Source of the DNA: Rikenella microfusus
GTDB lineage: Bacteria > Bacteroidota > Bacteroidia > Bacteroidales > Tenuifilaceae
Reading direction: 5' to 3'
NCBI GenBank assembly: GCA_020722565.1
Contig: DYKO01000012.1
Coordinates: forward strand, 28,739-92,738
Length of the DNA stretch: 64,000 bases
A program made the translations under genes and the position numbers. Every line of letters starts with the position of its first letter. The stretch's first letter is position 1. The notes beneath the pieces were generated by a model. That model worked only from the letters and a program-made list of their open reading frames with translations. It had not been told where the DNA came from and ran no database searches. Of this stretch, positions 10,776 to 21,680 are shown piece by piece.

Positions 10776-11486
10776 ATGGAAGAAAATCAAGTAATTGCAA
10801 TGCCAAGAATTGGCGACAAGGCACCTGAGTTTAAAGCTATGACCACTCAAGGTGAAATCAACTTTCCTAACAATTACAAGGGAAGTTGGGTAATTCTGTT
10901 TAGCCACCCTGCCGATTTTACACCGGTTTGTACCTCTGAGTTTATGACATTTGCTTCAATGGAACAAAAGTTCAATGAGGCTAACTGTAAGCTTGTAGGT
11001 TTATCGGTTGATGGTTTGTATAGTCATATTGCATGGCTTCGTACCATCAAAGAAAAAATTGAGTACAAAGGAATGAAAAATGTTGAGGTTAATTTCCCTC
11101 TCATTGAAGATATCACCATGGAGGTGGCTAAAAAGTATGGAATGATACAACCCGGCGAAAGTAGCACTAAAGCCGTTCGTGCTGTATTTTTCATTGATCC
11201 CAAGGGAGTTATCCGAACTATTATTTACTATCCTTTAAGCCTTGGACGAAACTTTGAGGAGCTGTACCGAGTACTAATTGCTCTGCAAACCGCTGATGAG
11301 TTTGGTATTGCAACACCTGCAGATTGGCAGCCGGGCGATGATGTAATTGTACCACCTGCTGGTTCTTGCGGAACTGCCAAGGATAGAATGGAAGGAAAAG
11401 AGAAAGATGTTCGGTGCTACGATTGGTTCTTCTGCACTAAAAAAATTGATAAAGATACAGTGATGAAGAAAATATTGAAAAAATAG
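10776..11486 (+). CDS. Peroxiredoxin (AhpC/TSA, Prx6-like)
   Basis: 236 aa; FSHPADFTPVCTSEF peroxidatic Cys motif, C-terminal extension with extra Cys (GSCGTA, RCYDWFFCTKK). Confidence 0.94.
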   Translation: MEENQVIAMPRIGDKAPEFKAMTTQGEINFPNNYKGSWVILFSHPADFTPVCTSEFMTFASMEQKFNEANCKLVGLSVDGLYSHIAWLRTIKEKIEYKGMKNVEVNFPLIEDITMEVAKKYGMIQPGESSTKAVRAVFFIDPKGVIRTIIYYPLSLGRNFEELYRVLIALQTADEFGIATPADWQPGDDVIVPPAGSCGTAKDRMEGKEKDVRCYDWFFCTKKIDKDTVMKKILKK

Positions 11487-11508
11487 ATGTATATTCCCCA
11501 TTGAATGA

Positions 11509-11537
11509 AAAACGGCTCAAAAATTTGAGCCGTTTTT
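11509..11537 (+). terminator. Bidirectional Rho-independent terminator
   Basis: AAAACGGCTCAA-aaa-TTTGAGCCGTTTTTT hairpin between peroxiredoxin and a convergent small ORF. Confidence 0.8.
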
Positions 11538-11746
11538 TAGTATTTCTTGAAGTGTTCATTAAACATCTTAATGCTAAAATTTTCACTTAAATTTTCATCA
11601 AGACTAAAAACCCTATAATACGGTGCATTATCCTTGATAGGTGGAATGTAATCGAATTCGTAATAAGCATTAAGTTTAAACATACTCGGTCCATTCTGCG
11701 TTTGAGGTACTTTAATACATTTACAACGATTCATAATACAATTCAA
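11537..11746 (-). CDS. Small hypothetical protein (69 aa)
   Basis: Open frame between convergent and divergent neighbours, close to a terminator; no recognised domain. Confidence 0.5.
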   Translation of the reverse strand: MNCIMNRCKCIKVPQTQNGPSMFKLNAYYEFDYIPPIKDNAPYYRVFSLDENLSENFSIKMFNEHFKKY

Positions 11747-11773
11747 GGTTTAGGTTGGGTTATTAATAAAAAC

Positions 11774-12628
11774 TTATTTTACTTCAACTAAAAACTTATA
11801 GGTTAAAAGTTTGTACAAAAGTTTGGCGGCTAAAAAATCCGATGCCTTATCGTTTGTATTAGGGCACAATTCAACAATGTCAAAACCAACTAAATTACGT
11901 TTTTCTATCACCTTTCTCAAAAAATTCAGGGTTGGGTACCACATTAATCCGCCGGGTTCGGGAGTTCCGGTGCTTGGTAATATAGATGGGTCAAATCCAT
12001 CGAGGTCAATTGTAAGATAAACATTCTCGGTTAGCTGATCAATGGCCCGATCCATCCATTCCTCACTATTAATAATATTATGAGCCCAATAAACTTTATC
12101 GGGTTCGAGATTGTTTTTTTCACCTACATCCATGCTTCGTATTCCAACCTGTACAATCGGACAAAGTTCCTTTGCTCGAGCCATAACACAGGCATGATTG
12201 TATTTACTGCCTTCATAGCTATCGCGCAAATCGGCATGTGCATCAACTTGGAGAATTGTAAGGTTGATGTACTTTTGTGCGTGTGCCTGAATGGTTCCAA
12301 TACTTACACTATGTTCGCCCCCAATAATAACAGGGAACTTACCATGGTCAATCAGGAAAAGAGTTCTAGCTTTCACTGCCTCCACCATCCTATCAGGTGT
12401 TTTATCTTCGGTAATGGGGGCATCGGTATAGATGCCAATTTTATACACCTCAGAGTCGGTTTCAATATCGTAAAGTTCCATGTTGGCAGATGCATCGAGC
12501 AGGGCCTTGGGTCCCTTATCGGCACCTTTTATCCATGTACTAGTACCATCGTAGGGCACAGGCATAATTACAACCCTTGAGGTCTCAAAACTAGAAAATT
12601 CCTTGCTTAAACCCCCATAATTAACCAT
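11774..12628 (-). CDS. speB: Agmatinase / ureohydrolase family protein
   Basis: 284 aa; GGEHSVSIG, QVDAHADLRDSYEGSKYNHACV, TIDLDGFDPSILPSTGTPEPGG Mn-binding motifs. Confidence 0.93.
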   Translation of the reverse strand: MVNYGGLSKEFSSFETSRVVIMPVPYDGTSTWIKGADKGPKALLDASANMELYDIETDSEVYKIGIYTDAPITEDKTPDRMVEAVKARTLFLIDHGKFPVIIGGEHSVSIGTIQAHAQKYINLTILQVDAHADLRDSYEGSKYNHACVMARAKELCPIVQVGIRSMDVGEKNNLEPDKVYWAHNIINSEEWMDRAIDQLTENVYLTIDLDGFDPSILPSTGTPEPGGLMWYPTLNFLRKVIEKRNLVGFDIVELCPNTNDKASDFLAAKLLYKLLTYKFLVEVK

Positions 12629-12954
12629 TCCTCATTTTTTTTGCAAAAGTATTAAAAAAAGCGATTATAAGTTTATTGAAAAGGAAAGAAACATGAAGAG
12701 GCATGTGATTATAAATTTGACAACACCTATTGTATGCTTCAAATTTTTTAAAAAAATATTTAAAAACTGTATTTCCTTCAAACCTAAATTATGCATTAAC
12801 TAATTCGATTTTACCTAAAGTCCAACTAAATCAATGATTTGTCGGGATTAACCCAGATACCCATTGAGCGACCAACAAACTAATTATTAGTTCATTACAT
12901 TCCTAATGTTTAATCTGGATTAAAAAAATACACGTAATTACTAATTATTTATAA

Positions 12955-12982
12955 TAAAAAAGCCCCGCAGCAAGCGGGGCTA
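12955..12982 (-). terminator. Rho-independent terminator of htpG
   Basis: AGCCCCGC-agcaa-GCGGGGCT hairpin followed by T-run on minus strand. Confidence 0.85.
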
Positions 12983-13002
12983 AAAACTAAGGCTAAATAA
13001 TA

Positions 13003-15057
13003 TTAATCAACTTTAATTAGTTCCAAGCTGCGTTTTACAAATCGGCTTAGGTCTTCGCCCTTAAGCATATTGTTTGCCAAAAGTGCCAAGTCGATCAATT
13101 GTTTAACCAACTTAAAGTCCTTTCCAAAACCCTTTAAAATTAGGGTACGTTCCTCTTCGAGAGAATCGAGTTGTTTTTCGGCTTCTGCAAGGGCATCCCT
13201 ATCGATTTGAGGTATTTCCTCATCCTCTTTACCCTTTTGTGCCTTCTCCAGTTCATCAACACGAGTCTTAATAGGCTTAATGCTTTCATCCAACTCATTT
13301 AGCTTATTGCTAAGTTCTTTATTCTTGCCATCGATAATGGTCTTAACCAATGGGTGTGAAACGTTAACCACAAGGTTTCGACTATCGGGCATGCTACCGT
13401 AGAAGTTTGATGTAGGACTCATGGCAGCCATATCCTTCATACGGCGCATGAACTCTGATTGGGTAATCACAACAGGATTTGCATTCTCGCTTAATTCCTC
13501 GAACGAAACCCAGTAGTGATCGGCAGGCGGTAGAGCTCCTTCAAAAATTGCTCTCAAATCGGCCTGCTCCTCAACCGATAGGGTAACCTCTTTTCGATCA
13601 TCCTTAACTATTAACTTATCAATAACATCTGAATCGACACGAGCAAAGCGGGTTTCCTTCAACTTACCCTCCAACGAGTTGATAAAATGTGGATCGAGCT
13701 GGCCATCCATTAATAGCACATCGTATCCCTTGCTCTTAGCTTCCTCTATGTAGCTATGCTGTGCCTCCTTGTCGCTGGCATAAAGGTACACCAATGTTTT
13801 ATTCTTATCGGTTTGGTTATCCTTAACCAAGGTTTGGTACTCTTCAAAGGTGAAGTATTTGCCATCGACATTTTTAAGAAGTGCAAACTTTTCAGCTCTC
13901 TCATAGAACTTTTCATCGGAAATCATGCCGTAGGTGATAAACAGCTTCAGGTCGTCCCACTTTTTTTCGAACTGGTCACGATCGTTTTTAAAGATTTCCT
14001 GAAGCCTGTCGGCTACTTTTTTAGTTATATGCGACGATATTTTTTTTACGTTGGAGTCGCTTTGGAGATAGCTTCGCGATACATTTAATGGTATATCGGG
14101 TGAATCAATTACCCCATGTAAAAGGGTCAGGAACTCTGGCACGATTCCCTCAACTGAATCGGTAACATAAACTTGATTGCAGTAGAGCTGAATCTTATTT
14201 TTTTGAATATCAAAATTGGTTTTAATACGTGGGAAGTAAAGAATACCGGTAAGATTAAAAGGGAAATCCACGTTTAGATGAATATTGAAAAGGGGCTCTT
14301 CCTGACCGGGATACAAATCGCGGTAGAATTTAAGGTAATCCTCCTCTTTTAAATCGTTGGGTTTACGGGTCCAGAGGGGATTGGTATCGTTAATTATTCT
14401 ATCCTTGCCTGTTTCAACCTCTTTACCGTCCTTCCACTCCTTTTCGGTCCCAAAAACAATGGGAATGGGAAGAAAGCGGCAGTACTTGCTAAGCAGCTCT
14501 TCTATTTTGTGTTCTTCGAGGAACTCATTGGAGTCGTCACTAATGTGAAGTATGATATCGGTTCCGCGAGCTTCCCGTTCAGTATCCTCAATTTTATACT
14601 CTGGGGTACCATCACAGCTCCAGCGCACAGCTTTGGCGCCTTCCTGCCATGAATGGGTTACAATTTCAACCCTATCGCTCACCATAAAAGATGAGTAGAA
14701 GCCAAGTCCAAAATGGCCTATTATACCATTGGCCTGGGTTTTATACTTTGCGAGAAACTCTTCGGCACCCGAAAAAGCTATTTGGTTGATGTAGCGTTCA
14801 ATTTCATCGGCAGTCATACCCACGCCGCTATCGGATATGGTAAGCGTTCCAGCTTTTTTATCAACTTTTACCTTAATGGTTAAATCGCCAAGTTCTTCCT
14901 TGAAATCGCCAACCGAGGCCAAGGTTTTAAGTTTTAAAGTGGCATCTACGGCATTAGATATGAGCTCGCGCAGAAAAATCTCATGATCGGAATAGAGAAA
15001 TTTTTTGATTATCGGAAAAATGTTCTCAGTGGTTACAGCAATCTTTCCTGTTTGCAT
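13003..15057 (-). CDS. htpG: Molecular chaperone HtpG (Hsp90)
   Basis: 684 aa; DHEIFLRELISNAVDATLKLKTL, SDSGVGMTADEIERYINQIAFSGAEEF, GIIGHFGLGFYSSFMV. Confidence 0.97.
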   Translation of the reverse strand: MQTGKIAVTTENIFPIIKKFLYSDHEIFLRELISNAVDATLKLKTLASVGDFKEELGDLTIKVKVDKKAGTLTISDSGVGMTADEIERYINQIAFSGAEEFLAKYKTQANGIIGHFGLGFYSSFMVSDRVEIVTHSWQEGAKAVRWSCDGTPEYKIEDTEREARGTDIILHISDDSNEFLEEHKIEELLSKYCRFLPIPIVFGTEKEWKDGKEVETGKDRIINDTNPLWTRKPNDLKEEDYLKFYRDLYPGQEEPLFNIHLNVDFPFNLTGILYFPRIKTNFDIQKNKIQLYCNQVYVTDSVEGIVPEFLTLLHGVIDSPDIPLNVSRSYLQSDSNVKKISSHITKKVADRLQEIFKNDRDQFEKKWDDLKLFITYGMISDEKFYERAEKFALLKNVDGKYFTFEEYQTLVKDNQTDKNKTLVYLYASDKEAQHSYIEEAKSKGYDVLLMDGQLDPHFINSLEGKLKETRFARVDSDVIDKLIVKDDRKEVTLSVEEQADLRAIFEGALPPADHYWVSFEELSENANPVVITQSEFMRRMKDMAAMSPTSNFYGSMPDSRNLVVNVSHPLVKTIIDGKNKELSNKLNELDESIKPIKTRVDELEKAQKGKEDEEIPQIDRDALAEAEKQLDSLEEERTLILKGFGKDFKLVKQLIDLALLANNMLKGEDLSRFVKRSLELIKVD

Positions 15058-15253
15058 GGCACTATACTTTTAGTTTAACATTCATATTAATCATAGTTTA
15101 CTATTCAATAAAAGTGCCATAACGGGCATTGCTGCCAATTGATTAAATAATGATTTGTTTAACATTAATATTCAATCACTTACCAAACAAAAAACAAAGG
15201 AATTGGTTATGTCATTTCGGCAAGTTTTGTGCAATTTTGACAGGAGAATCAAT

Positions 15254-15772
15254 TTATGAAACAATAAACCATAAAATAAGTGCAGCAATTGAGGCAACCC
15301 AAAGGTATATGCCCATTTTAAAATCCTTTTTATAGAGAGCTAAACGCTTTCGGCTGTTGAGAATTCTAAGGTAGTTATTAATTTTTAATAGCGCATTGTC
15401 ATCCTTATTAATAAAAGTTATCGCTCCCATTTTTTTTACGTATCCTCCGTATTCCTGCTCACCATCGCTTGCAAGCATTATTACTTCAATATAAGGTTTT
15501 ATTTTTTTAAGCGACTCAAGAACTTCAATACCATTCATAAGGTTATAGTTCTTTTCGTCGTAAAAAGTGTAACCAATAAGAGCTACGTGGGTAACCCTAT
15601 GCCGAAAACGTGTTTTTCTAACGTATTCAATAAACTCTTCACCAGTGAAAAAACTTTTAGTAACTACTGATTCATCCAAATCAATACCCGAAGCCAAAGC
15701 ATTTGACCATTTTATACTGTTATCAACAATATAAAGTGCTATTCGAGAGGTAATTTCTTTTAATCTATCCAT
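15254..15772 (-). CDS. Receiver-domain-like protein with C-terminal transmembrane helix; phosphoacceptor apparently lost
   Basis: 172 aa; LYIVDNS...HVALIGYTF...GIEVLESLKKIKPYIEVIMLASD...MGAITFINKDD follows the CheY fold pattern; C-terminal MGIYLWVASIAALILWFIVS hydrophobic helix. Confidence 0.7.
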   Translation of the reverse strand: MDRLKEITSRIALYIVDNSIKWSNALASGIDLDESVVTKSFFTGEEFIEYVRKTRFRHRVTHVALIGYTFYDEKNYNLMNGIEVLESLKKIKPYIEVIMLASDGEQEYGGYVKKMGAITFINKDDNALLKINNYLRILNSRKRLALYKKDFKMGIYLWVASIAALILWFIVS

Positions 15773-16073
15773 AAACCGGTAATTACCAGTTAATCTTGAA
15801 TTATAAGATAAATATTAGGTAAAAATACAAATTTTTGAATACTTTTAAGTATAGTGTTTGGCATAAGATATTCGAAAAAAAGCAATGTAACATTAGGTAT
15901 TACCAGCTGCGCTCAGGATAGAAACACTTTTCAGGCATCCCGGTCAGGATATCATTAGCAAAATTTTGTTTCTCTTATCAGTTGTCATTATACCATTCGG
16001 AATATTATAGGGTCATTGCGAAACTTAATGAACATTTTTATCATTTTTCGTATTTTTATAAGAAATTGATCTC

Positions 16074-17480
16074 ATGGAGCGCGAAATACTTAGCACCAAA
16101 CGTAAAGCGCTTGTCATTAATCTTGACACAAGTTTTTACGGCACCATTGCAGAGATTGGGGGTGGTCAGGAGGTGGCACGAGCCTTTTTTCAGGCAGGGG
16201 GTGCATCGGGTACTATTGCCAAAACCATATCGGCTTACGATAAGGTATTTAGCGATCACCTTTACAGTCATGGCGATAGCGGTAGGTATGTTTGCCTAAA
16301 GCGCCTAAGGCAAATGCTCAGCACCGAATTTGATGAACTCATTCAACTTTTGGGTAACAACCGCACCAATGGTAAGCGTTTTTTTGCTTTTGCCAACACT
16401 GTCGAAACACTTAACTTTCGCAAGGACAATCAGGGTCATGGCTGGCTAGGTGTTAGGTTTGAACTAACCCGACCCGGCGAACCCAATGAGGTGGTAATAC
16501 ACGTAAGACTTAACGAAAACGATGGAGTGCTCCAGCAATACACCCTTGGAATGCTTGGAATAAACCTGATATATGCCTGTTTCTACCACTATAATAGCCC
16601 CATGATTTTTCTACAATCGTTAATGGACAACCTCTCTACCGATAGGGTGGAAATTACCATGGCCCAGATGACGGGACCTGATTTAAGTTACGTAGATAAC
16701 CGTTTGCTTGGCGTTCAGTTGGTCAAAAACGGAATGACACCTGCTATTTTTTTCGATCGTTATGGCAATGTTCAGGAACCCGACGATATGTTGTACAAAA
16801 AAAACGCTATTGTTCTACGTGGTCGATTCCGTCCAATTACCTATGTGGGTTTCGATATCCTTAAAACCTCATATGCCCAATTTAAAAAGAATGCTCTATT
16901 TAAACCTGAGAACACCCTGCAAATATGCGAAATCACACTTAATAACCTGTTGGAAGAGGGTGAACTCAACGAGCGCGATTTTCTCAACCGTGTTGATCTG
17001 CTTAATGGTATGGGGCAAAATGTATTGATATCAAATTTCAGGGAGTTCTACCGCTTGGTTGAGTATTTTGGACGATTCAAACACAAAAATTTAAGAATTG
17101 TAATGGGTATACCAACTTTTGTGCGGGTGCTCGATAAATCGTACTATACCGATTTACCTGGAGGGCTCCTTGAGGCCGTTGGTAAGATGTTACCCGCCCG
17201 AACAAAGTTTTATATTTATCCTGCACTTGACCGAAAAACAGGGAAAATAATGACAATAACTGATTTAATTCTTCCCGAGGATGTGATGAATTTATACAGG
17301 TATTTAAAAGATAACGATTTGATAGTGAGCCTTAGCGGAGTTAAAAAGGAATGGCTTAATATCAAAACTAATGATGTACTTGAATTGATACAATCCAATG
17401 ACAGCCGTTGGGAAGAAATGGTGCCCCAGTATGTTGTAAGAACTATTAAGCAAAAGAAACTGTTTGGGTTTCAGGGATAA
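16074..17480 (+). CDS. Conserved hypothetical protein (468 aa), no signal peptide
   Basis: Long open frame with strong coding character; MEREILSTKRKALVINLDTSFYGTIAEIGGGQEVARAFFQAGGASGTIAKTISAYDK; function not assigned. Confidence 0.85.
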   Translation: MEREILSTKRKALVINLDTSFYGTIAEIGGGQEVARAFFQAGGASGTIAKTISAYDKVFSDHLYSHGDSGRYVCLKRLRQMLSTEFDELIQLLGNNRTNGKRFFAFANTVETLNFRKDNQGHGWLGVRFELTRPGEPNEVVIHVRLNENDGVLQQYTLGMLGINLIYACFYHYNSPMIFLQSLMDNLSTDRVEITMAQMTGPDLSYVDNRLLGVQLVKNGMTPAIFFDRYGNVQEPDDMLYKKNAIVLRGRFRPITYVGFDILKTSYAQFKKNALFKPENTLQICEITLNNLLEEGELNERDFLNRVDLLNGMGQNVLISNFREFYRLVEYFGRFKHKNLRIVMGIPTFVRVLDKSYYTDLPGGLLEAVGKMLPARTKFYIYPALDRKTGKIMTITDLILPEDVMNLYRYLKDNDLIVSLSGVKKEWLNIKTNDVLELIQSNDSRWEEMVPQYVVRTIKQKKLFGFQG

Positions 17481-17556
17481 TAACTATCTTATAATACTTT
17501 AGTTTTCTTTGAACATAAAAAAACATTCGCTGTTACATAGTAAAACAAAAAAATTT

Positions 17557-20355
17557 ATGGAAAATCCATTAGGGAATCTCGACCCAAAGGCAATTGACGC
17601 ACTATACCATTCATGGAAAAACGATTCCAGTTCAGTTGATGAGGGTTGGCGAAAGTTTTTTATGGGGTTCGAACTTGCACTCTCAGACTCGTATAATTCT
17701 GCCAATTGCATTGCTGATTCTGAGCCTAAGGTTATGAAACTTATAGAGGCCTACCGATTACGAGGGCATCTGTTTACTAAAACCAATCCAGTTAGGGCTC
17801 GCCGAAAACACACCCCCACGCTAGATATGGAAAATTTTGAACTATCGGAAAATCAGATAAATCAAACCTTTAGGGCTGGAGAGCTAATTGGTCTTCGCAA
17901 TGGAACACTGGCTGAAATTATTGAGCGCCTTAATCAGATATACTGTCGTAGTATAGGCGTTGAGTATATGTATCTACGTGAGCCCCAAATGGTTGAATGG
18001 ATTCAGAGCAAAATTGAGCAAACATTAAATAAAACTGATTTTTCAACCAACCAGCAAAAACATATATTATACCACCTTACTGCTGCAGTAGGTTTTGAGC
18101 AGCTCATTCATCGAAAGTTTGTAGGTCAAAAGCGATTCTCGCTTGAGGGCCTCGAGACACTTATCCCTGCCCTTAACGAAACCATTGAACACGGTGCTAA
18201 GAAAGGCGTAAAGGAATTTGTAATAGGTATGGCGCACAGGGGGCGGCTAAATGTTATTAGCAATATTATGCGCAAACCCTACGACGAAATATTTGCTGAG
18301 TTTATTGGTGAGGCCTACGATGATGAATCAACACTTGGCGATGTTAAATACCACCTTGGATACAGCAACACCATAAATACCGATAGCGGCCAGTTGGTCC
18401 GGATACATTTGGTTCCTAATCCATCGCACCTCGAAACTGTAGGCCCGGTTGCCCAGGGTATAGCACGAGCCCGTATCGACGATGAATATAGTGGTGATGT
18501 TGATAAACTAATACCAATTATTATTCATGGTGATGCCGCAGTTGCCGCGCAGGGCGTGGTTTACGAAACCATTCAGATGTCGAGGTTAAAGGGATATGGT
18601 ACAGGTGGGACCATTCACATTGTGCTGAATAATCAAGTTGGATTTACCACTAATTACATCGATGCCCGAAGCAGCACCTATTCCACCGATGTAGCTAAAG
18701 TTACGCTTTCGCCGGTATTCCATGTGAATGCCGATGATCCCGAGGCACTGCTTCACGTAATCAGGCTGGCAGTGGAATTCCGTCAAACCTTTCATCGTGA
18801 TGTTTTTATCGACCTGCTAGGCTACCGCAAGTATGGCCATAACGAAGGCGATGAACCCCGTTTTACACAGCCCCTACTACACAATTTAATAGCCCAGCAT
18901 CCCAATGTAAGAGATATCTATTCAAATAAACTAATTGAGGCCGGTACCATTACAGCCAATGAGGCTGTAGCCATGAGAAAGAAATACGATAGCCTGTTGG
19001 AAGAACGCTACGCCTACGCACAAATCAATCCCAAAATAAAAATCGGACGTTTTATTCCTGAAAAATGGAAGGGGTATCGATACTCAAACAATGCAGATTT
19101 TGATGAATCCCCTGAAACTAGTGTATCAATAAAAATTCTAAATGCCGTTGCAAATGTGCTAACTGAGCAACCCAGCAATATAAGCCTTTTCAAAAAGTTG
19201 GTCAAAATAATTGAGGATAGGCGAGAAACTTACAAGCAAGATAGGGTCGATTGGGCCATGGCCGAACTTTTAGCTTATGGAACACTAGTTGCCGAAGGAC
19301 ACCCGGTGCGCTTGAGTGGTCAGGACTCGGAACGTGGTACCTTTTCGCATCGCCATTCGGTTTATGCCATCGAGGATAGCGAGGCAAAGTACTACCCGTT
19401 GGATCATTTGCCTAAGGCCAAAGCTAAATTTACTGTTTACAACAGTTTGCTTTCCGAGTATGGTGTTTTAGGGTTTGAATACGGCTATTCTGTTGCTCTA
19501 CCCGAAGGGTTATCCATATGGGAAGCCCAGTTTGGCGATTTCCATAATGTGGCACAGGTAATTATTGACCAATACATTAGCTCTGCTGAAGACAAATGGG
19601 GTTTACAATCGGGGCTGGTGATGCTTTTGCCCCACGGATTCGAGGGACAAGGACCCGAACATTCCAGCGCCCGAATTGAGCGGTTCCTCACACTTGCTGC
19701 AAGAAATAACATGCAGATAGCTTATCCCACCACGCCAGCCAATTTCTTCCATCTGCTGCGCAGGCAACTCAAACGCAATTTCAGAACACCCCTGGTAGTG
19801 TTTACGCCTAAAAGTATTCTCCGCCATCCCAAAAACGTTTCTACTATTGGGGAACTTGAAAACGGACGATTTCAGGAAGTGATTGATGATAGCAATGTTG
19901 ATGAACCAACTGTTTCGAGAGTGGTATTCTGCACAGGAAAAATATACTACGATTTGCTGCAGCGCAAGGAAGAACTGGATGTCAATGATATTGCTCTGGT
20001 TCGGATGGAGCAGCTATACCCTTTCCCTGCAAAACAAGTCCAAAAGGTTTTAGATAGATACCCCAACGCTCGCAAGTGGCTTTGGGTTCAGGAGGAACCC
20101 CAAAATATGGGTGCATGGAATTTTATTAAGGATAGGATAAAAGGAGTTCCCCTTGAGGTGGTTTCGCGTGCACCAAGTGGAAGCCCTGCTGTTGGGTTGA
20201 GCAAAATTCATGCTCTTGAGCAAACAGAAATAGTAACCAGGGTATTTCGTCCGTGCACCTGTGAACTTAAGAATAAGTACTGCGGGCTGCAGTGCGAGGA
20301 GGGAACCAAAAGGTTCGATAGGCGTAACCAGTATGAGTACCTCAAAGAAAAATAA
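17557..20355 (+). CDS. sucA: 2-oxoglutarate dehydrogenase E1 component
   Basis: ORF track 17509..20355; likely start at the internal ATG 17557 ([35 protein letters not shown]). [63 protein letters not shown]. Confidence 0.97.
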   Translation: MENPLGNLDPKAIDALYHSWKNDSSSVDEGWRKFFMGFELALSDSYNSANCIADSEPKVMKLIEAYRLRGHLFTKTNPVRARRKHTPTLDMENFELSENQINQTFRAGELIGLRNGTLAEIIERLNQIYCRSIGVEYMYLREPQMVEWIQSKIEQTLNKTDFSTNQQKHILYHLTAAVGFEQLIHRKFVGQKRFSLEGLETLIPALNETIEHGAKKGVKEFVIGMAHRGRLNVISNIMRKPYDEIFAEFIGEAYDDESTLGDVKYHLGYSNTINTDSGQLVRIHLVPNPSHLETVGPVAQGIARARIDDEYSGDVDKLIPIIIHGDAAVAAQGVVYETIQMSRLKGYGTGGTIHIVLNNQVGFTTNYIDARSSTYSTDVAKVTLSPVFHVNADDPEALLHVIRLAVEFRQTFHRDVFIDLLGYRKYGHNEGDEPRFTQPLLHNLIAQHPNVRDIYSNKLIEAGTITANEAVAMRKKYDSLLEERYAYAQINPKIKIGRFIPEKWKGYRYSNNADFDESPETSVSIKILNAVANVLTEQPSNISLFKKLVKIIEDRRETYKQDRVDWAMAELLAYGTLVAEGHPVRLSGQDSERGTFSHRHSVYAIEDSEAKYYPLDHLPKAKAKFTVYNSLLSEYGVLGFEYGYSVALPEGLSIWEAQFGDFHNVAQVIIDQYISSAEDKWGLQSGLVMLLPHGFEGQGPEHSSARIERFLTLAARNNMQIAYPTTPANFFHLLRRQLKRNFRTPLVVFTPKSILRHPKNVSTIGELENGRFQEVIDDSNVDEPTVSRVVFCTGKIYYDLLQRKEELDVNDIALVRMEQLYPFPAKQVQKVLDRYPNARKWLWVQEEPQNMGAWNFIKDRIKGVPLEVVSRAPSGSPAVGLSKIHALEQTEIVTRVFRPCTCELKNKYCGLQCEEGTKRFDRRNQYEYLKEK

Positions 20356-20378
20356 CCAACATAAAAATATTAATATTC

Positions 20379-21647
20379 ATGCAGATAGATGTAAATATTC
20401 CATCGCCGGGCGAATCTATAACCGAGGTTGAGCTAACCCAATGGCTTGTTAGCGATGGCGATATGGTTCAAAAAGACCAAGAAATTGCTGAAGTTGAATC
20501 GGAAAAAGCAACCCTACCCATTATAGCGCCAGTTAGCGGTAAAATTAAGCTATTGGTAAACGAGAGCACCATGGTTAAAGTTAGCGCCGTTTGTTGCTCA
20601 ATCGATACATCAATTTTGGATTCATCATCACCACAGAGAAAGGATGTAGAAAAAAGCTCTGCCGCAGAAGTTGTAACTGTGGCTATAAGTAATAAAAAAA
20701 CTGAAACAGATAAATTAGAACCCTTAAAGGCCAGCAATAATACAACGCATGGCATAAAGGTTACCCCTTTGGCCCGGGAGCTGATGAAGGAACACAACCT
20801 GAATGTTGATGATATATTAAATGGTTTGAGAAAGATTACTGCTGCTGATGTTCAGTTGGTAATGGATTCAAGTTCTGGTTCTGCTAATTTTCAATCAGAA
20901 AAGTTAATTGCTGGCGAAAGAACCGAGGAACGAAAACGCATGTCGCAGCTTCGCAAAAAGGTTAGCGAACGCTTGGTAACAGCAAAAAATACTACTGCCA
21001 TGCTCACCACTTTTAACGAGGTGGATATGAGCAGGGTTCAGGAAATTAGGAGTAAGTACCAAAAGGAGTTTCAGGATAAGTACGGTGTAAGGCTTGGGCT
21101 TATGTCGTTTTTTGTAAGGGCGGCTGTTGAGGCACTTAAACTCCACCCCATGACCAACTCTATGATTGATGGAGAGGAGATAGTTATCCCTAACTACATA
21201 GATATAGGGGTTGCAGTGCAAACCACTAAAGGGCTAATGGTCCCAGTTCTGAGAAATGCTCAAAAAATGGGTTTTGCCGATATAGAGAATGAAATCCTGC
21301 AATTGGCCAAGAAAGCCCGAGAAGGGAAAATCACGCTGAATGAGCTAAGTGGTGGTACTTTTACCATAACCAACGGTGGAATCTTTGGTTCAATGCTGTC
21401 AACCCCAATACTGAATTACCCGCAATCGGCCATTCTGGGGATGCACAATATTATTGATAGGCCTGTTGCCGTTAACGGCAAAGTTGAAATCCGTCCCATA
21501 TTGTACGTAGCTCTATCGTACGATCATCGGATTATTGATGGCAAAGATTCTGCCGCTTTTCTAATGGATATTAAACGAATGATTGAAAATCCAGAAGAAT
21601 TGATGTTTGGAGGCACTGACCCTATTAAAAGTTTGATTGGCCTATAA
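20379..21647 (+). CDS. sucB: 2-oxoglutarate dehydrogenase E2 (dihydrolipoyllysine succinyltransferase)
   Basis: 422 aa; lipoyl motif [65 protein letters not shown]. Confidence 0.97.
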   Translation: MQIDVNIPSPGESITEVELTQWLVSDGDMVQKDQEIAEVESEKATLPIIAPVSGKIKLLVNESTMVKVSAVCCSIDTSILDSSSPQRKDVEKSSAAEVVTVAISNKKTETDKLEPLKASNNTTHGIKVTPLARELMKEHNLNVDDILNGLRKITAADVQLVMDSSSGSANFQSEKLIAGERTEERKRMSQLRKKVSERLVTAKNTTAMLTTFNEVDMSRVQEIRSKYQKEFQDKYGVRLGLMSFFVRAAVEALKLHPMTNSMIDGEEIVIPNYIDIGVAVQTTKGLMVPVLRNAQKMGFADIENEILQLAKKAREGKITLNELSGGTFTITNGGIFGSMLSTPILNYPQSAILGMHNIIDRPVAVNGKVEIRPILYVALSYDHRIIDGKDSAAFLMDIKRMIENPEELMFGGTDPIKSLIGL

Positions 21648-21675
21648 AAAAAGCGGCTTCTTTTGCCGCTTTTTT
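21646..21675. terminator. Bidirectional Rho-independent terminator
   Basis: AAAAAAGCGGC-ttcttttGCCGCTTTTTTT between convergent sucB and sensor gene. Confidence 0.85.
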
Positions 21676-21680
21676 TACTT

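Noticed and set aside
15982-16299. 105-aa plus-strand ORF overlapping the start of the 16074 gene
   Set aside because: Overlaps a much better-supported CDS in another frame; no domain or initiation support.
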